Assembly (NCBI RefSeq): GCF_037325665.1
Contig: NC_090253.1
Location: 3,727,867-3,791,866, forward strand
Source: Littorina saxatilis
Lineage: Eukaryota; Mollusca; Gastropoda; Littorinimorpha; Littorinidae
Direction of reading: 5' to 3'
Length of the DNA stretch: 64,000 nucleotides
Shown here: piece after piece, positions 9,903-21,023 of the stretch
Layout: each line of letters opens with the position of its first letter
How positions within the stretch are numbered: the first letter of the stretch is position 1
Program-made: the position numbers and the translations under genes
Notes under the pieces: model-generated
What the model was told of the DNA's origin: nothing
The model's database searches: none
The model's input: only the letters and a program-made list of their open reading frames with translations

Positions 9903-11009
9903 TCTTTTGGATATACTGTATTCTTTTGCAATCAAATTTTGCTTTGTATGCCTGTAGACAGAATTGTGTTTTTATCAATTTTGAATAAAACAGTAGGTTT
10001 TTTAAGAACATAGTATTAGTAGCATATGTTCTGGAAAACAAATCATGAGATTTCAAGGTGTGAATGTACATGTAAAAGAATAGCTGTATTCTGCGACATG
10101 CCTTTTTGTTATCATGATGTTCAGGTTCTTTTGAGTGTACCTTTTCATATATGCAATATGAAGTGATTTGTAATGCAAAATGTTTTTGTTTTGTTAACCC
10201 TTTCGCTGCCAATCAAAACTTACTTATGTGCATTCCTGATTGCCAGGGAATTTTGGAGTTCGGGGTGTAATAATTCACAAAAAATTCTAGCTCCAAACTG
10301 GCAGTAGGTAGGTAAGTAAAACCGATGTTATTTTTAAAGGAAATTGAACCAAGAATCTGTTTTTAGTGTCTAAACATGGAAATAATAATTAGTTTGGCTT
10401 ATAATGATGTTCAAATATGAACTTTTGAAAAATCGGTCCGGCGCATCTTCCGGTGCCTGTGGATGAAACACAGGTGGCTGTTTTGCTTGCTCCAAGAAAG
10501 GATCATAATCACTGTCATCTACCTGTTTCCAACGAATCGTCCGAAAGAAGATCTCCCCCTTCCCCTGTCAGTATCCATAATCATTTGCACCGCCTGTAGC
10601 GTCAGTCCGTCTTTGTTTTTTTGACGAGTCGAGCTTTCTCTCCCCTTCCCTGCCGCCAAGGCTGAAAATACCCGTCAGACGCAAAACCGTTTTCATACAG
10701 TTAACAACACTTTAAATAACTAACAGCTTGTAGCTTAATTAATTAGCTATAATTATTACTCATCAAAAACCTATTGGCTGTGGAATGAAAAAGAGGTATG
10801 TATCTCTAACAATTTGTTAATACGTGTGCAGAGAAAGAAGTTGTTGCACTTCCTTGATTTTCAAGGAGACATTTTGTTCGCGTCTCAGAAGATATAAAAC
10901 TTCTGACTGGTGACTGTGATTGCACGATTTTGTGATCATTCCTTTTATTTTTGTTTTGATTGGTTTGTAAAATTATATATACAGGGCTCCCTACAGCCAG
11001 GACCCTCAA
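9791..11009. other. gene-free stretch: (GA)n, then part of a palindromic MITE
   Basis: A (GA)n tract lies at about 9828-9899. From 10197 (AACCCTTTCGCTGCC) to about 10390 the sequence repeats, in inverted orientation, the element at 28039-28265. No splice-compatible coding exon is seen in the rest. Confidence 0.6.
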
Positions 11010-11013
11010 CTTT

Positions 11014-11347
11014 TATGTATAGAGGGTCCTTGGACCTCCTCAACAGAACATAGACTGATAGAGGGTCCTTGGACCTCCTCAACAGAACATAGAGGGTCCT
11101 TGGACCTCCTCAACAGAACATAGAGGGTCCTTGGACCTCCTCAACAGAACATAGAGGGTCCTTGGACCTCCTCAACAGAACATAGAGGGTCCTTGGACCT
11201 CCTCAACAGAACATAGAGGGTCCTTGGACCTCCTCAACAGAACATAGAGGGTCCTTGGACCTCCTCAACAGAACATAGAGGGTCCTTGGACCTCCTCAAC
11301 AGAACATAGAGGGTCCTTGGACCTCCTCAACAGAACATAGAGGGTCC
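11014..11347. repeat. 31-bp minisatellite, about ten copies
   Basis: The unit TAGAGGGTCCTTGGACCTCC plus TCAACAGAACA is near identical throughout. GGTCCTTGGACC inside the unit is a palindrome, so each copy could form a small hairpin. Confidence 0.9.
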
Positions 11348-11397
11348 CGTTGCTTGTTTGGTGGCTATGGTCTGAAAACAACGGACAGAATGCATGA

Positions 11398-11482
11398 TAC
11401 TGGACATTAATAGCATCCTACTGGACATTAATAGCATCCTGCTGGACATTAATAGCATCCTACTGGTCATTAATAGCATCCT
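11398..11482. repeat. 21-bp minisatellite, four copies
   Basis: The unit CTGGACATTAATAGCATCCT(A/G) is repeated four times with one or two substitutions. Confidence 0.85.
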
Positions 11483-11599
11483 GGGACCTGCTCTTTTCAG
11501 GTTTAGAGGCGTCACCGGACCCTCTCAACAAATTCCTGGTACGCTTGTTCGTAGTCGAGTGCGTACAGTTTGGGGAGCCTTGATATATTACTTTTGATT

Positions 11600-11881
11600 C
11601 TGCTCAACCATGCGTGTATGAGTCAGTACTACTTCAGGGTGTGAATGCAGCCAGTCTGCTCAACCATGCGTGTATGAGTCAGTACTACTTCAGGGTGTGA
11701 ATGCAGCCAGTCTGCTCAACCATGCGTGTATGAGTCAGTACTACTTCAGGGTGTGAATGCAGCCAGTCTGCTCAACCATGCGTGTATGAGTCAGTACTAC
11801 TTCAGGGTGTGAATGCAGCCAGTCTGCTCAACCATGCGTGTATGAGTCAGTATTACTTGAGGGTGTGAATGCAGCCAGTCT
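11600..11881. repeat. 56-bp minisatellite, five copies
   Basis: Units start at 11600, 11656, 11712, 11768 and 11824 with CTGCTCAACCATGCGTGTAT. They differ only in the last copy. No splice or coding signal. Confidence 0.9.
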
Positions 11882-12094
11882 GCTTATTGTAAGCCTTTGC
11901 TTCACATGTTTTTTGTGGGCACACTGTAATCAAATCAAATTAACTTTGTTATCTCAAAACTTTAATTTCTCAGATTTGGGATAAATAAGTTGATTTTATT
12001 TGATATGAGCGTTCATTCCTAAGATTTTTCTGTCTTACTCATTTTGTTTGCCTATGCTTCATTGGCTGCCATGAATTTAGTTATCGTCATATAC

Positions 12095-12590
12095 CAGTGT
12101 TCAGGGGCGTATCCAGGGGGGGGTTCCCGGAACACCACTCCCCCTCCCCCTCCAGCCACACACAAAAAAATGAAGAAACAAATAAAGAAAAACATTTGAA
12201 AATAAAGAAAAAATGATGGCTCAGATGCACCAGATCACTCCATTTTTCTTGTTTTTATCAAAATGTTCCCCGGATCCCCCTAGGAACCGGCCCTTGTCTT
12301 CTAAATCACGGTTTTTGAAGGTAGGTGGGTAATTTGTTGGCTCAGGTCAATTTTCCTTGTTTTCATCCAAATTTGACTTTTTAGATTAACTTTTGGAAGG
12401 TGTACATGTATTAGGGGAAGTTCCTTGGCTCAGATTGCTCCATTTTCCTTGTTTTTATCACCATTTTCCAGAGGGGCATATCCCCCCCCCCCCCCCCCCC
12501 TCCCGAACCCCCCTAAGAAGTTCGAGCGCTTCGCGTCGTCGATCTGTCCATAAAAGAAATTTGGAAACCCCCCCTTAAAGATGATGCAAT
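12095..12590. repeat. degenerate interspersed repeat with 'GGGGCGTATCCAGG' start and C/G-rich blocks
   Basis: It starts CAGGGGCGTATCCAGGGG and ends near AAACCCCCCCTTAAAGATG, with internally repeated CATTTTCCTTGTTTTTATCA blocks (about 12239, 12350 and 12440). Non-coding. I recall this type of repeat from invertebrate genomes but cannot place it in a superfamily. Confidence 0.5.
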
Positions 12591-13024
12591 CCGCCTCTGG
12601 TATTGACACACACGTTGTGCACTTGTTGATGTCTGCATGCAGCTGTCAGCATGCTCATTTTTGCTTTGTATATTTTGGGAAAGCTCACTCTGTCCAGATG
12701 TTTGCAAACTGCCTTACAATGTACGGCAAGAACTTTCCTGATCTAGAGAGTGTTTGATGTCATTTTTATCTTGCTGGCATAATAGTTTAAAAACAGTATT
12801 TTTGAAATAAATAAAACAACAATTGAAATCCTCATGTCTTGTGTTGAATTTATCTCACTGTTGTCTCAAGTAGTGTGTGTGTGTGTGTGTGTGTGTGATA
12901 TAATTCGCTGACCATCAGATCTATGTTTATTGCATTTCATGTGATGTTTTAATTTGTTATCTTTTATTTTTACCAGTGACTGCGATTTCTGTCATGTTAT
13001 AAAATTGCATGAGGCAGTGATGTG

Positions 13025-13056
<32 letters not shown>

Positions 13057-14520
13057 TGCGTGTGTGTCAGTGTGTGACTTGAGGCGAGGAAGCTTTGAGT
13101 CAGTGTATACTGCTGGTTTTAGTGAATGTCTTTTTAAACTTATACTGTCCAGTGTTGTTTTTAAATTAATGTTGTTGATCAGTTTGTATAAATGATGCGT
13201 GTGTTGGTGTATATGGCTGGATTGAAATGTTTTTTAACCGCAATGTCATCACAAATTCCCAACCTCGGGCAATTATTATTAAAGATTCTGTAGTCTGTGG
13301 TAGTTTAAGATTTGTGGGACTTTAATTGTGTGTTTCAAAACAAGGGTCAAAATGTCTTCTTCAAACATACTTTGAACTTTCAAAAAGGTCCTTTTCTGTC
13401 ATTTTCAACTTTGTGACAGTAACACATGCGGTCTAAGGGTAGGTATAGTGCACAGCCAAATGAGAGAGAGAGAGAGAGAGAGTGAATGTTTATCATGCTT
13501 TCCTTGAGGCTTCAAGAGCATAACTCTTAAAAGAGACTGGTATACCGTGGAAAGATGTACGTATTCCCTGGTATTGTACAGAAGCAAAACCCATGAGGGA
13601 TCCTTGACCCTGTCCTACTGTTGACTCTCCGCCGGGACCGTGTATGTCAGCTGTGTGTCTGTACGAAGGGAGAGAAGAGGGAGTTCAGCGGGAAAGTAGG
13701 AGAAAAGATATGGGTTTATTTCCTCATGCAGGACACATATCATCTCTTGGGTCTTATTGAAATATAAAAAAAAACTTTTAATACTACTGTTACTGGGAAA
13801 GGTTTGCTTCGGTCTCCTTCACTACGTTTGAAACGGCCCCTGATAATCTTGGCGCAAATATTAAGAAAAGACACGTCATAACCCTACCCAAAGGCACTGA
13901 CATTGACAAGGACATATATATATATATAGCCAACAACACTTCTCCTCCAGGACAAAGAGAGCATACGACAAGCGGGGTGGCCCGGATGTCCCGTGATGTG
14001 AGTTTGAAGCCCGGTCCGGTCGTTAGGAATTTTGTGCTACCGGGCTAATAAAACAGTCATGTCGGAGTGGCCGCTGCTGCTACAGAGGACGTTTAAATCT
14101 GAATGAAGTTCTTCGAGGAAAATTTTACAGTGATAGGCGTGGCATTCATTCGAACACCTGGGGAACACCTCTTCTATCCGTCGACACAACTTTTCAGTTT
14201 CACAATCGGCGCTAGTCTCTCATCGACCAATTAGGCTACTGACTGAGTCCAAGGGATAACTTTCCTCGTTTTGGGGCAGTTAGTCACTGATTCTACTACT
14301 GTCACTTTCGACGGGTATTTTTGCAAGTGCGTGCGCAAAGTGTATATTGAAATGACAGATGCCTGTGTTTTTTTTCTGTTAACTAGTGTTGTTTGTTTGT
14401 CTCTGCAGTGTATTTGTATACTTGCTTTGGCTAGCAGTCCTGCAGCACACGGATTGACTATAATTACTAGGGGTGTTAGTCGTGCAGCAAACTATGTTTT
14501 CAGTTTCCGTCACAGAAATA
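12591..14520. other. gene-free stretch, microsatellites only
   Basis: Contains (GT)n at about 12874-12897 and 13021-13071, one 'TTCCCAACCTCGGGCAATTA' SINE-tail fragment at about 13255, (GA)n at about 13463-13482 and (TA)n at 13914-13926. No exon supported by splice sites plus an open frame. Confidence 0.5.
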
Positions 14521-14539
14521 AATAACAATAAAGAGGGAC

Positions 14540-15055
14540 AAGTCGCGTCTAGCGGAGGACGTTTTTAAAATTTTAAACAATTAAAGCAATTTTAACATAG
14601 AACTTCAAGAAGAAATGTTGTCCCAGACGATTAGTACTATTTTGTGTTAAAAGGGTTAAGTGCTAACCCTACTCGTTTTTGCTCTACCGGCCTCGTAAAG
14701 TTTTGCCTGATGCGACCCAAAAAACGGGTAAATGTTAACCCCGAACAAGCCTCAGTTTACACTCCCGGCCGACTAAAAAATTGTTTACACTTATCAAATC
14801 CGTTTAACTGCATTCCTCTTTTTTGTTCCGTCCTTTTAGTGTGACAGTTTTAAAAGGCACGAGAGTTGAAACGAATATATTAGAATTTGACACTGAGCGT
14901 GGGGCTCTTTCCGGGTATGAATACGAGTGGATTTCCAATGGATTTGCGAAAATGTACGTGTACAGGGCGAAAGGCTAAACTGCTAAAGCTTGAAACAAGT
15001 GATTTTAACAGAAGGTAGTACTAATCGTTTAAAACGTCCTCCGCTATCCGAATGA
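14540..15055. mobile_element. possible MITE with TAGCGGAGGACGTTTT ends
   Basis: TAGCGGAGGACGTTTTTAAA (about 14549) faces AAAACGTCCTCCGCTA (about 15031-15048), and GATTAGTACTA / TAGTACTAATC form a second inverted pair further in. Non-coding interior. Confidence 0.5.
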
Positions 15056-15135
15056 AATTAAACGCACGGTTTACGTGCAAAGCGTGCTGAAAGTGGCACG
15101 CCAGTATAGCGCAGTACTGACTTCGCGCTTGCTTT

Positions 15136-15860
15136 TAAAGGCACAGTCAGCCTCCCGTAAACCATCACAGACACTGTCAGGCTTTTACACACAATACAAA
15201 CACCCTTTCATTTAAACACTCACCGTTTGAGTACATCCTAGGTGCCCTCCGTAAAGAGCGAGCAAGTTTCAAAGAATTAATTTTTGCGTGGTTTATCTTA
15301 CCCCTGAGCCATCGTGAACCCGTGTGATCCAGTCAGTTCCTTTTTTTCACAATTTAGTCGTCAGTTTGTGATTACAATGCGACTCACTGTAAGCTTATCT
15401 GCAATAGCACGTTATTGTGTACCTCCGGAATCTAAAACGCAACAAACGGCTGCAAGTCACACGAACTAGAGCGGTGGCGGTTGACCGTTCAGAGGAACTG
15501 GCGCTATGCAGAACCGTCGTCTGCTACGAGAAAGACGTTTTGCGTGACACGTTTCAAACTTTCAAAACTTCGAATTGTACTGATCTTGTCTTGATGAAAA
15601 AAGAATTCGTTAATGATTTAAGAATGTTTGTGTAACTAGCTGTCAATTTATTATTTAGATTTTAAAAGTTAGGTCTAGCATCAAAACTGCCTGATAGTCC
15701 GTTCGGATAGTCCACGAAAATAAATTCTTTGAAAATGTCTCACTCTCGACAGAAAGCAGCCAGGATGTTCCCGTTCGGTGAGCGTTCAAATGGAAGTATG
15801 CTTGCACTGTATGTAGAGGCTCGGGGAGCTCAGTGATGGTTTACGGGAGGCTTACTTGAC
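15136..15860. mobile_element. TIR element, family B (GCCTCCCGTAAACCATCACA)
   Basis: AAAGGCACAGTCAGCCTCCC at 15139 faces TGATGGTTTACGGGAGGCTT at about 15834. Subterminal arms (GGCTTTTACACACAATACAA; CATCCTAGGTGCCCT; AAGAGCGAGCA) are shared with the element at 59186-60242. No long ORF. MITE or fold-back class. Confidence 0.7.
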
Positions 15861-15869
15861 TTTCTGAGC

Positions 15870-16110
15870 TTTTTTTAATCCAAACATAACATATCTATAT
15901 GTTGTTGGATTAAGGAAATAATAAAGAATAAGACAAAATCCTTTTTGATCGATTACGAATATGTTAATTTTAAATCGAATTTTCTTATTTTTAATGACCA
16001 AATTCATTCATTAATTGTTAAGCTTCCAAGTTGAAATGCAATCTCATAGTCCGGGCTTCGTCGAAGATTGCATGACCGACATTTCAATCAATTTGAATGG
16101 GGAAATAAAA
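15870..16110 (-). repeat. partial family-A-like repeat
   Basis: 'CAAACATAACATATCTATAT', 'AAGAATAAGA' and 'CTTCGTCGAAGATTGCATGA' blocks match the interior of the ~0.8 kb family A repeat in reverse orientation. Both ends are missing. Confidence 0.6.
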
Positions 16111-16284
16111 CCTACTGCGAGCGACAATGTTCGGTGGTTCACACTGCAATAGACACAATAAGGGCTGGCTGAAACCAGTAATTTGCAACAAACATCTTTA
16201 TGAACACGTAATGCCACTATTATATGGCTAAGAACCAAAAATTGCGCAGGCAAAGAGGACAACTGGTTATCTTCATGACACAAA

Positions 16285-16440
16285 TAGAGAATACTACATG
16301 GCTTGCTGCGTCGAACCAGATTTACACGAGTTGTTTTTTAAAATATTGAACTGCGAGCGAAAGCGAGCTGTTCACTATTTGAAAAAGCAACGAGTGTAAA
16401 TCTGGTACGACACAGCAAGCCATAGACATGTAGTATTCTG
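16285..16440. repeat. fold-back palindrome
   Basis: AGAATACTACATGGCTTGCT at 16288 is the inverse of AGCAAGCCATAGACATGTAG ending about 16434, with further pairing through CAGATTTACACGAG. The loop is AT-rich. Non-coding. Confidence 0.7.
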
Positions 16441-16689
16441 TTTATCCTACATACTGTACTTACGTGTATTTTACTGAAAATGTCCTGCAGTCGAGGCAGC
16501 TAACTTGAAGACGCTTGTTTTGGAACCTCGATCTCTTCTAAAGCCTCGTGCAATCAGTCTATTACGTCAAAGTGAAGTAACGTCACTCTGAAAGTGTGGC
16601 GTGACGTGTTAGTTCTAAAAATTCATCGCCGGTAATTAGCGAGCGCAATTTTTTTTTCTGTAATGACGTTTGTCTCGGTGACTTTGGCA

Positions 16690-16900
16690 TCATAAGCAGT
16701 GAAAAAAAAACAGGTCCCTGCCAGACTTGCTTGACATGACCTCATTTACATAATATATGAACGATTATTATCTCAGTCACGAGTGTCTCTCTCACGTATG
16801 TAAAAAAAAACAGGTCCCTGCCAGACTTCCTTGACATGACCTCATTTACATAATATGAACGATTATTATCTCACGAGTGTCTCTCTCACGTATGTAGGAT
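16690..16900. repeat. two-copy ~100-bp tandem duplication
   Basis: AACAGGTCCCTGCCAGACTT ... CTCTCTCACGTATGTA occurs twice in tandem (about 16700-16802 and 16803-16898). The second copy has lost a few bases. Confidence 0.85.
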
Positions 16901-17379
16901 AAACAACATTTTTACACTTCTGTGAAAACACTGCAAATAATCGCGAACAGCATTCTTGAAATAATCATTTGTTGCGTATGAAAAAACTACCATAGTTGTG
17001 CATTTATGTGTTTAATGTTTAGCAGGCCTATAAACGTACATCCGAATTACGACAAACTCTCTCCGAATCACAACATTTCTCATAAAAGATTTCACAAGTA
17101 TTCAAACCTAAGTTTAAGTCATTCAGCATATATATAGTGCTTATCTAACAAAGCCAAAATATTGTTTTCGAAGAAACTTCTTCCTTGTTGACTTGAGAAT
17201 TTTGCTTTTAGCATAACGATCAACACACTTGACGCTTGACACACTGTATTATTTTGTTTGTATGGCTGAAACTTTGTCCTGTGACTAATCTCTCGTTTGA
17301 TATTAGATATTCTCCAGAGCTGTGAACGAGTGGAAAACATGTTACGAAGTTGACATTTCTTTACTTAGCTGAGACATAT

Positions 17380-17583
17380 ATATAAATATATATATATATA
17401 TATCTATAGCCTGCAGATACAGAATTAGAAATACTTGCACATTTCGTTTGTCTACGTTCAGTAAATTACAAGGGTTTTTAAAGTACGTCTACGTCTACGT
17501 CCACTTCGTAACATGGAAACCAAAGGTTGTGCCATGGCTTTGAACACGAACAATCATAACACACACACACACACATCGTGCGT

Positions 17584-17627
<44 letters not shown>

Positions 17628-17658
17628 ACACACACACACTCACACACACACACACACA

Positions 17659-17699
<41 letters not shown>

Positions 17700-18367
17700 G
17701 CGCAAAGGACAGAACCTGCATTTTTAGGTCCACTTTAGCTGGAAAATACACATAATATGATAACTTTTGTTGAATTTCTTGAGTTTGCAAGCAGTGGTAT
17801 GTAGAATTGCACTGATTTGGTTATGCTTATTTGGTAGAGATGACAACCACGTGTAGTTTTTTCAGTGTTGTTGGAAACGATGATATATTTCCGTAACGTT
17901 ACACTTCCGCAACAATACGGTAATTTAATGAGTGTGCATGAATTGTCAATGCGAAAGAATGTGTATGAGTGCGCGGCATTGAGTCCCCTAGCTTGTGGTG
18001 AGATATGTGCGCGTTATAAATTCTTGTATTATTATTATAAATGATAGGCCTAGGGTCCTTTGACTGATACAAGGCGATGTTAGAATATGCGATGAGATAC
18101 TACACGTGGAAAGCAATATATACAAAACAGATTAAAATCAATGCTAAATTGATATATAACACAAACAAGTTGCCGGATTAAGATCTATAATCACCTGCAA
18201 ATGAAAGTGACGTGTTTGAGTCCATATGCACTAAAGTGCTTACATATTTATCACATTATAGTATACGATTAAGAATAAAGATTATCTTGACAGTTTTTGA
18301 AAGAGATCAGGATTTTTAACGAGATTTCAAGGAACCTTGCACATACACTTTATCGTGATAAGCCTCA

Positions 18368-18405
<38 letters not shown>

Positions 18406-18540
18406 GAATATTTATAACGCGCACATATCTCACCAACAGGCGACTCAAGGCGCACATACTGGCACTCATTCACACACACGGAGACTTAAAGTCACCAACA
18501 CACACACACCATCAAATAGAAACAAACATTATGTAAAAAA
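17380..18540. repeat. microsatellite block: (TA)n, (CA)n and (AAT)n with a reverse SINE tail
   Basis: (TA)n at about 17380-17402, (CA)n at 17561-17698 broken by CTCACA variants, and (AAT)n at 18368-18403 leading into the reverse of 'GCGCGTTATAAAT'-type tails (about 18000 and 18410). No coding exon. Confidence 0.8.
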
Positions 18541-19540
18541 AAAAATCGTTTCTGTGTGTGTGCATGTGTCTACGGTTTATGATGACAAAAGGCTCCGAAA
18601 CGGATGCCGCGATTTTGACGAAAACGTTGCAAAAGACCGTTTCACTTCGATACAGCAAAGTTGTAGTTTGGTCAGGACTGACAAACGTGCATGTACTGTG
18701 TTTTTAACAATAATATCTTATTCCTCTATTTCCTCAACAGTCGACCAGGAAGGGAATTCCCAGCTCCTTGTCATGTAACCTGATCTGGATTCCTGTCCCG
18801 TGTCGTCGGCAAGGACATTTTTTTTTTTTTTAGGTCAGCCAGTTAGACGACTTGGTTCTAAGATACGACATGGCTGATAATAAAATCGAAAACCGGATCT
18901 TTCAAATGCACAAGCCAGTCGCGACGAAGCTTGAACACTACATAGACCCCCCCCCCCCCCCCCCCCTCCGGCGATGTACCGACTCGCCCCTCCCATCTCG
19001 CCCCCGCTTTGTAGTAGCCGACTTCACGCTCTACTTGCTTTCAATCTGTCAAGGGTGTCAACTCGCCCCCACTGTGACAAGCAGTGTCTACTCGCTCCCG
19101 TGTTTTCGATACGATTAAGTTGATTTTTTGCCAGCTGAAACACAATTAAGTGCTGGGAATTTCTTAAAACGTGTTTGTGAAAAAACGAGGAATGATTGCG
19201 AACGTAATTTTGACGTTTTTGCCGCGCATAAGTGTAGATTCTACCGCGAGAATAACTTGGGTGTGATTTTATTTGGCAATGTAGTTCATTTGTAAATCTG
19301 CTGGAGATTGTTTTGCAGTGATTGCAGGGATGCGGGTTTTTTCACCTCTTCGATTTTGGAAAGAGTTTGCTCAGCTAGCCGTGACTGTGAGAAAATCACA
19401 GGAAGTTATCTGCACGAAAGTCACTGATCTTCGTATGTCGTGGTCTGCTGCGAGCACGTGATGTAGGTGCGTTAATTGTACTGGCCGCCTTTGCTGCACG
19501 TAATTCGGTACAGATTCTGTGCAGTATTGGTGAACCCCCT
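18541..19540. other. gene-free stretch with poly-C tract
   Basis: A C run lies at about 18948-18966. No repeat partner elsewhere in the window and no spliced open frame found. Confidence 0.4.
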
Positions 19541-19544
19541 TTTT

Positions 19545-20430
19545 GACTCACATGCGAAGCAAAAGTGAGTCTATGTACTCACCCGAGTTGTCCGTCCGTC
19601 CGTCCCGCCGTCCGTCCGTCCGGAAAACTTTAACGTTGGATATTTCTTGGACACTATTAAGTCTATCAACACCTGATGTGGCCTGATGGTGTATGGTTAC
19701 AAGATCTCAAAAAACATGTGCGGCAACTTGACCTCACTTCAAGTTCAAGGTCACAGGGGCCGTAATTGTTGTCTTAAAAACGACCATTTTTCACATTTTC
19801 GCATTTTTTTCTGAAGTTATCGAGAATGGCAACCTTAGCTATGTATGCTATACAGGGCAATGTAAGCCCTATCTTTGGACACCAGTTTGGTTGACCTTGC
19901 TTCAAGGTCAAGGTCGCAAGGGTCCTTTAAAGTTGGATTGTATACATAGTTTGAAGTGACCTTGACCTTGAACTATGGAAGGTAACTCTTCCAAATCTAC
20001 ATATGTGTGAGGGAAATACATTATACTTACAAAAGTGAGTCTTTATACTCACCGACATCGTCCGCCTGTCCTTCCGGGCGTCCGTCCCCCCCGTCCGTCT
20101 GTGAAACCTTTAACATTGTATATTTCTTGGACACTATTAAGTCTATCAACACCAATTGTGGCCTGATGGTGTATGGTAACAAGATCTTCAGAAACATGTT
20201 TGGCAACTTGACCTCACTTCAAGGTCAAGGTCACAGGGTCCTTCAAAGTTGAAATGTATATATTTTGAAGTGACCTTGACCTTGAACTATTGAAAATAAC
20301 TCTTCCAAAACTACATATGTGTGAGGGAAATACATTAGATCTTCAGAAACATGTTTGGCAACTTGACCTCACTTCAAGGTCAAGGTCACAGGGTCCTTCA
20401 AAGTTTAAATGTATATATTTTGAAGTATTG
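19545..20430. repeat. tandemly recurring repeat rich in TCAAGGTCA motifs
   Basis: Two long copies (about 19556-20030 and 20031-20340) and one short copy (20338-20430) share TTTCTTGGACACTATTAAGT, GGCCTGATGGTGTATGG and AACTTGACCTCACTTCAAGG. They start with GTGAGTCT...ACTCACC and a (CCGTCCGT)n tract. Each has TCAAGGTCAAGGTCA and the inverse GACCTTGACCTTGAA. Non-coding. Confidence 0.75.
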
Positions 20431-21023
20431 TTTTTCTCAGTTTTATTGTAAAATTATTCTGAAAGAAAGATCAAGGTCTGTTCAGCATGTGAGTCGTGTG
20501 GGCTTTGCCCTTCTTTTTGTGACTAGTTTTCTTTTTTTAAACCCCCCGATCAAAACAATTCATTTTTTAAGAGCCATTGTGCCATATCTGAATTTGGGCT
20601 GTCATGAACCTGAAGGGTTTCTTTTATCTATTTCAGCCACTGTTACTGGTGTCAACGGACATGATATCGATTCACCATGGCCATTGCCGTAAGCTTGGGT
20701 TTATCACCTCGACCTAGTTATGGCATGGAGATTCACGAGTTTAAAGACGTTGCCAATGCTGGAGAAAAGTTGATGTTGATGTAAAAGAGAGAGCTACCGA
20801 ACAGCCCCGCGTTCAGTGCGGAAGAACTAATAGTCATGTCTCGGCAGATTTCAAACCTCGCACTCGCCTGTACAAAAGATCGCCAAGTGCATGACCTGAA
20901 ATTACTGATCGTTCATATTTGTATTCCTGATAAATTCGGTTGCATGTTTTCCTGATCGAACCAGGAAGACACAAACGAAAGACACTTCAGGACTAACAAA
21001 CAAAAGAAAGAAGGGGAAAAAGC

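Noticed and set aside
11014-11881. Possible CRISPR-like arrays
   Set aside because: Units are contiguous tandem copies with no unique spacers, and the DNA is eukaryotic.
15417-15635. A 72-aa ORF inside the family B element
   Set aside because: No motif, no homologue in the sister element at 59186-60242, and no transposase signature.
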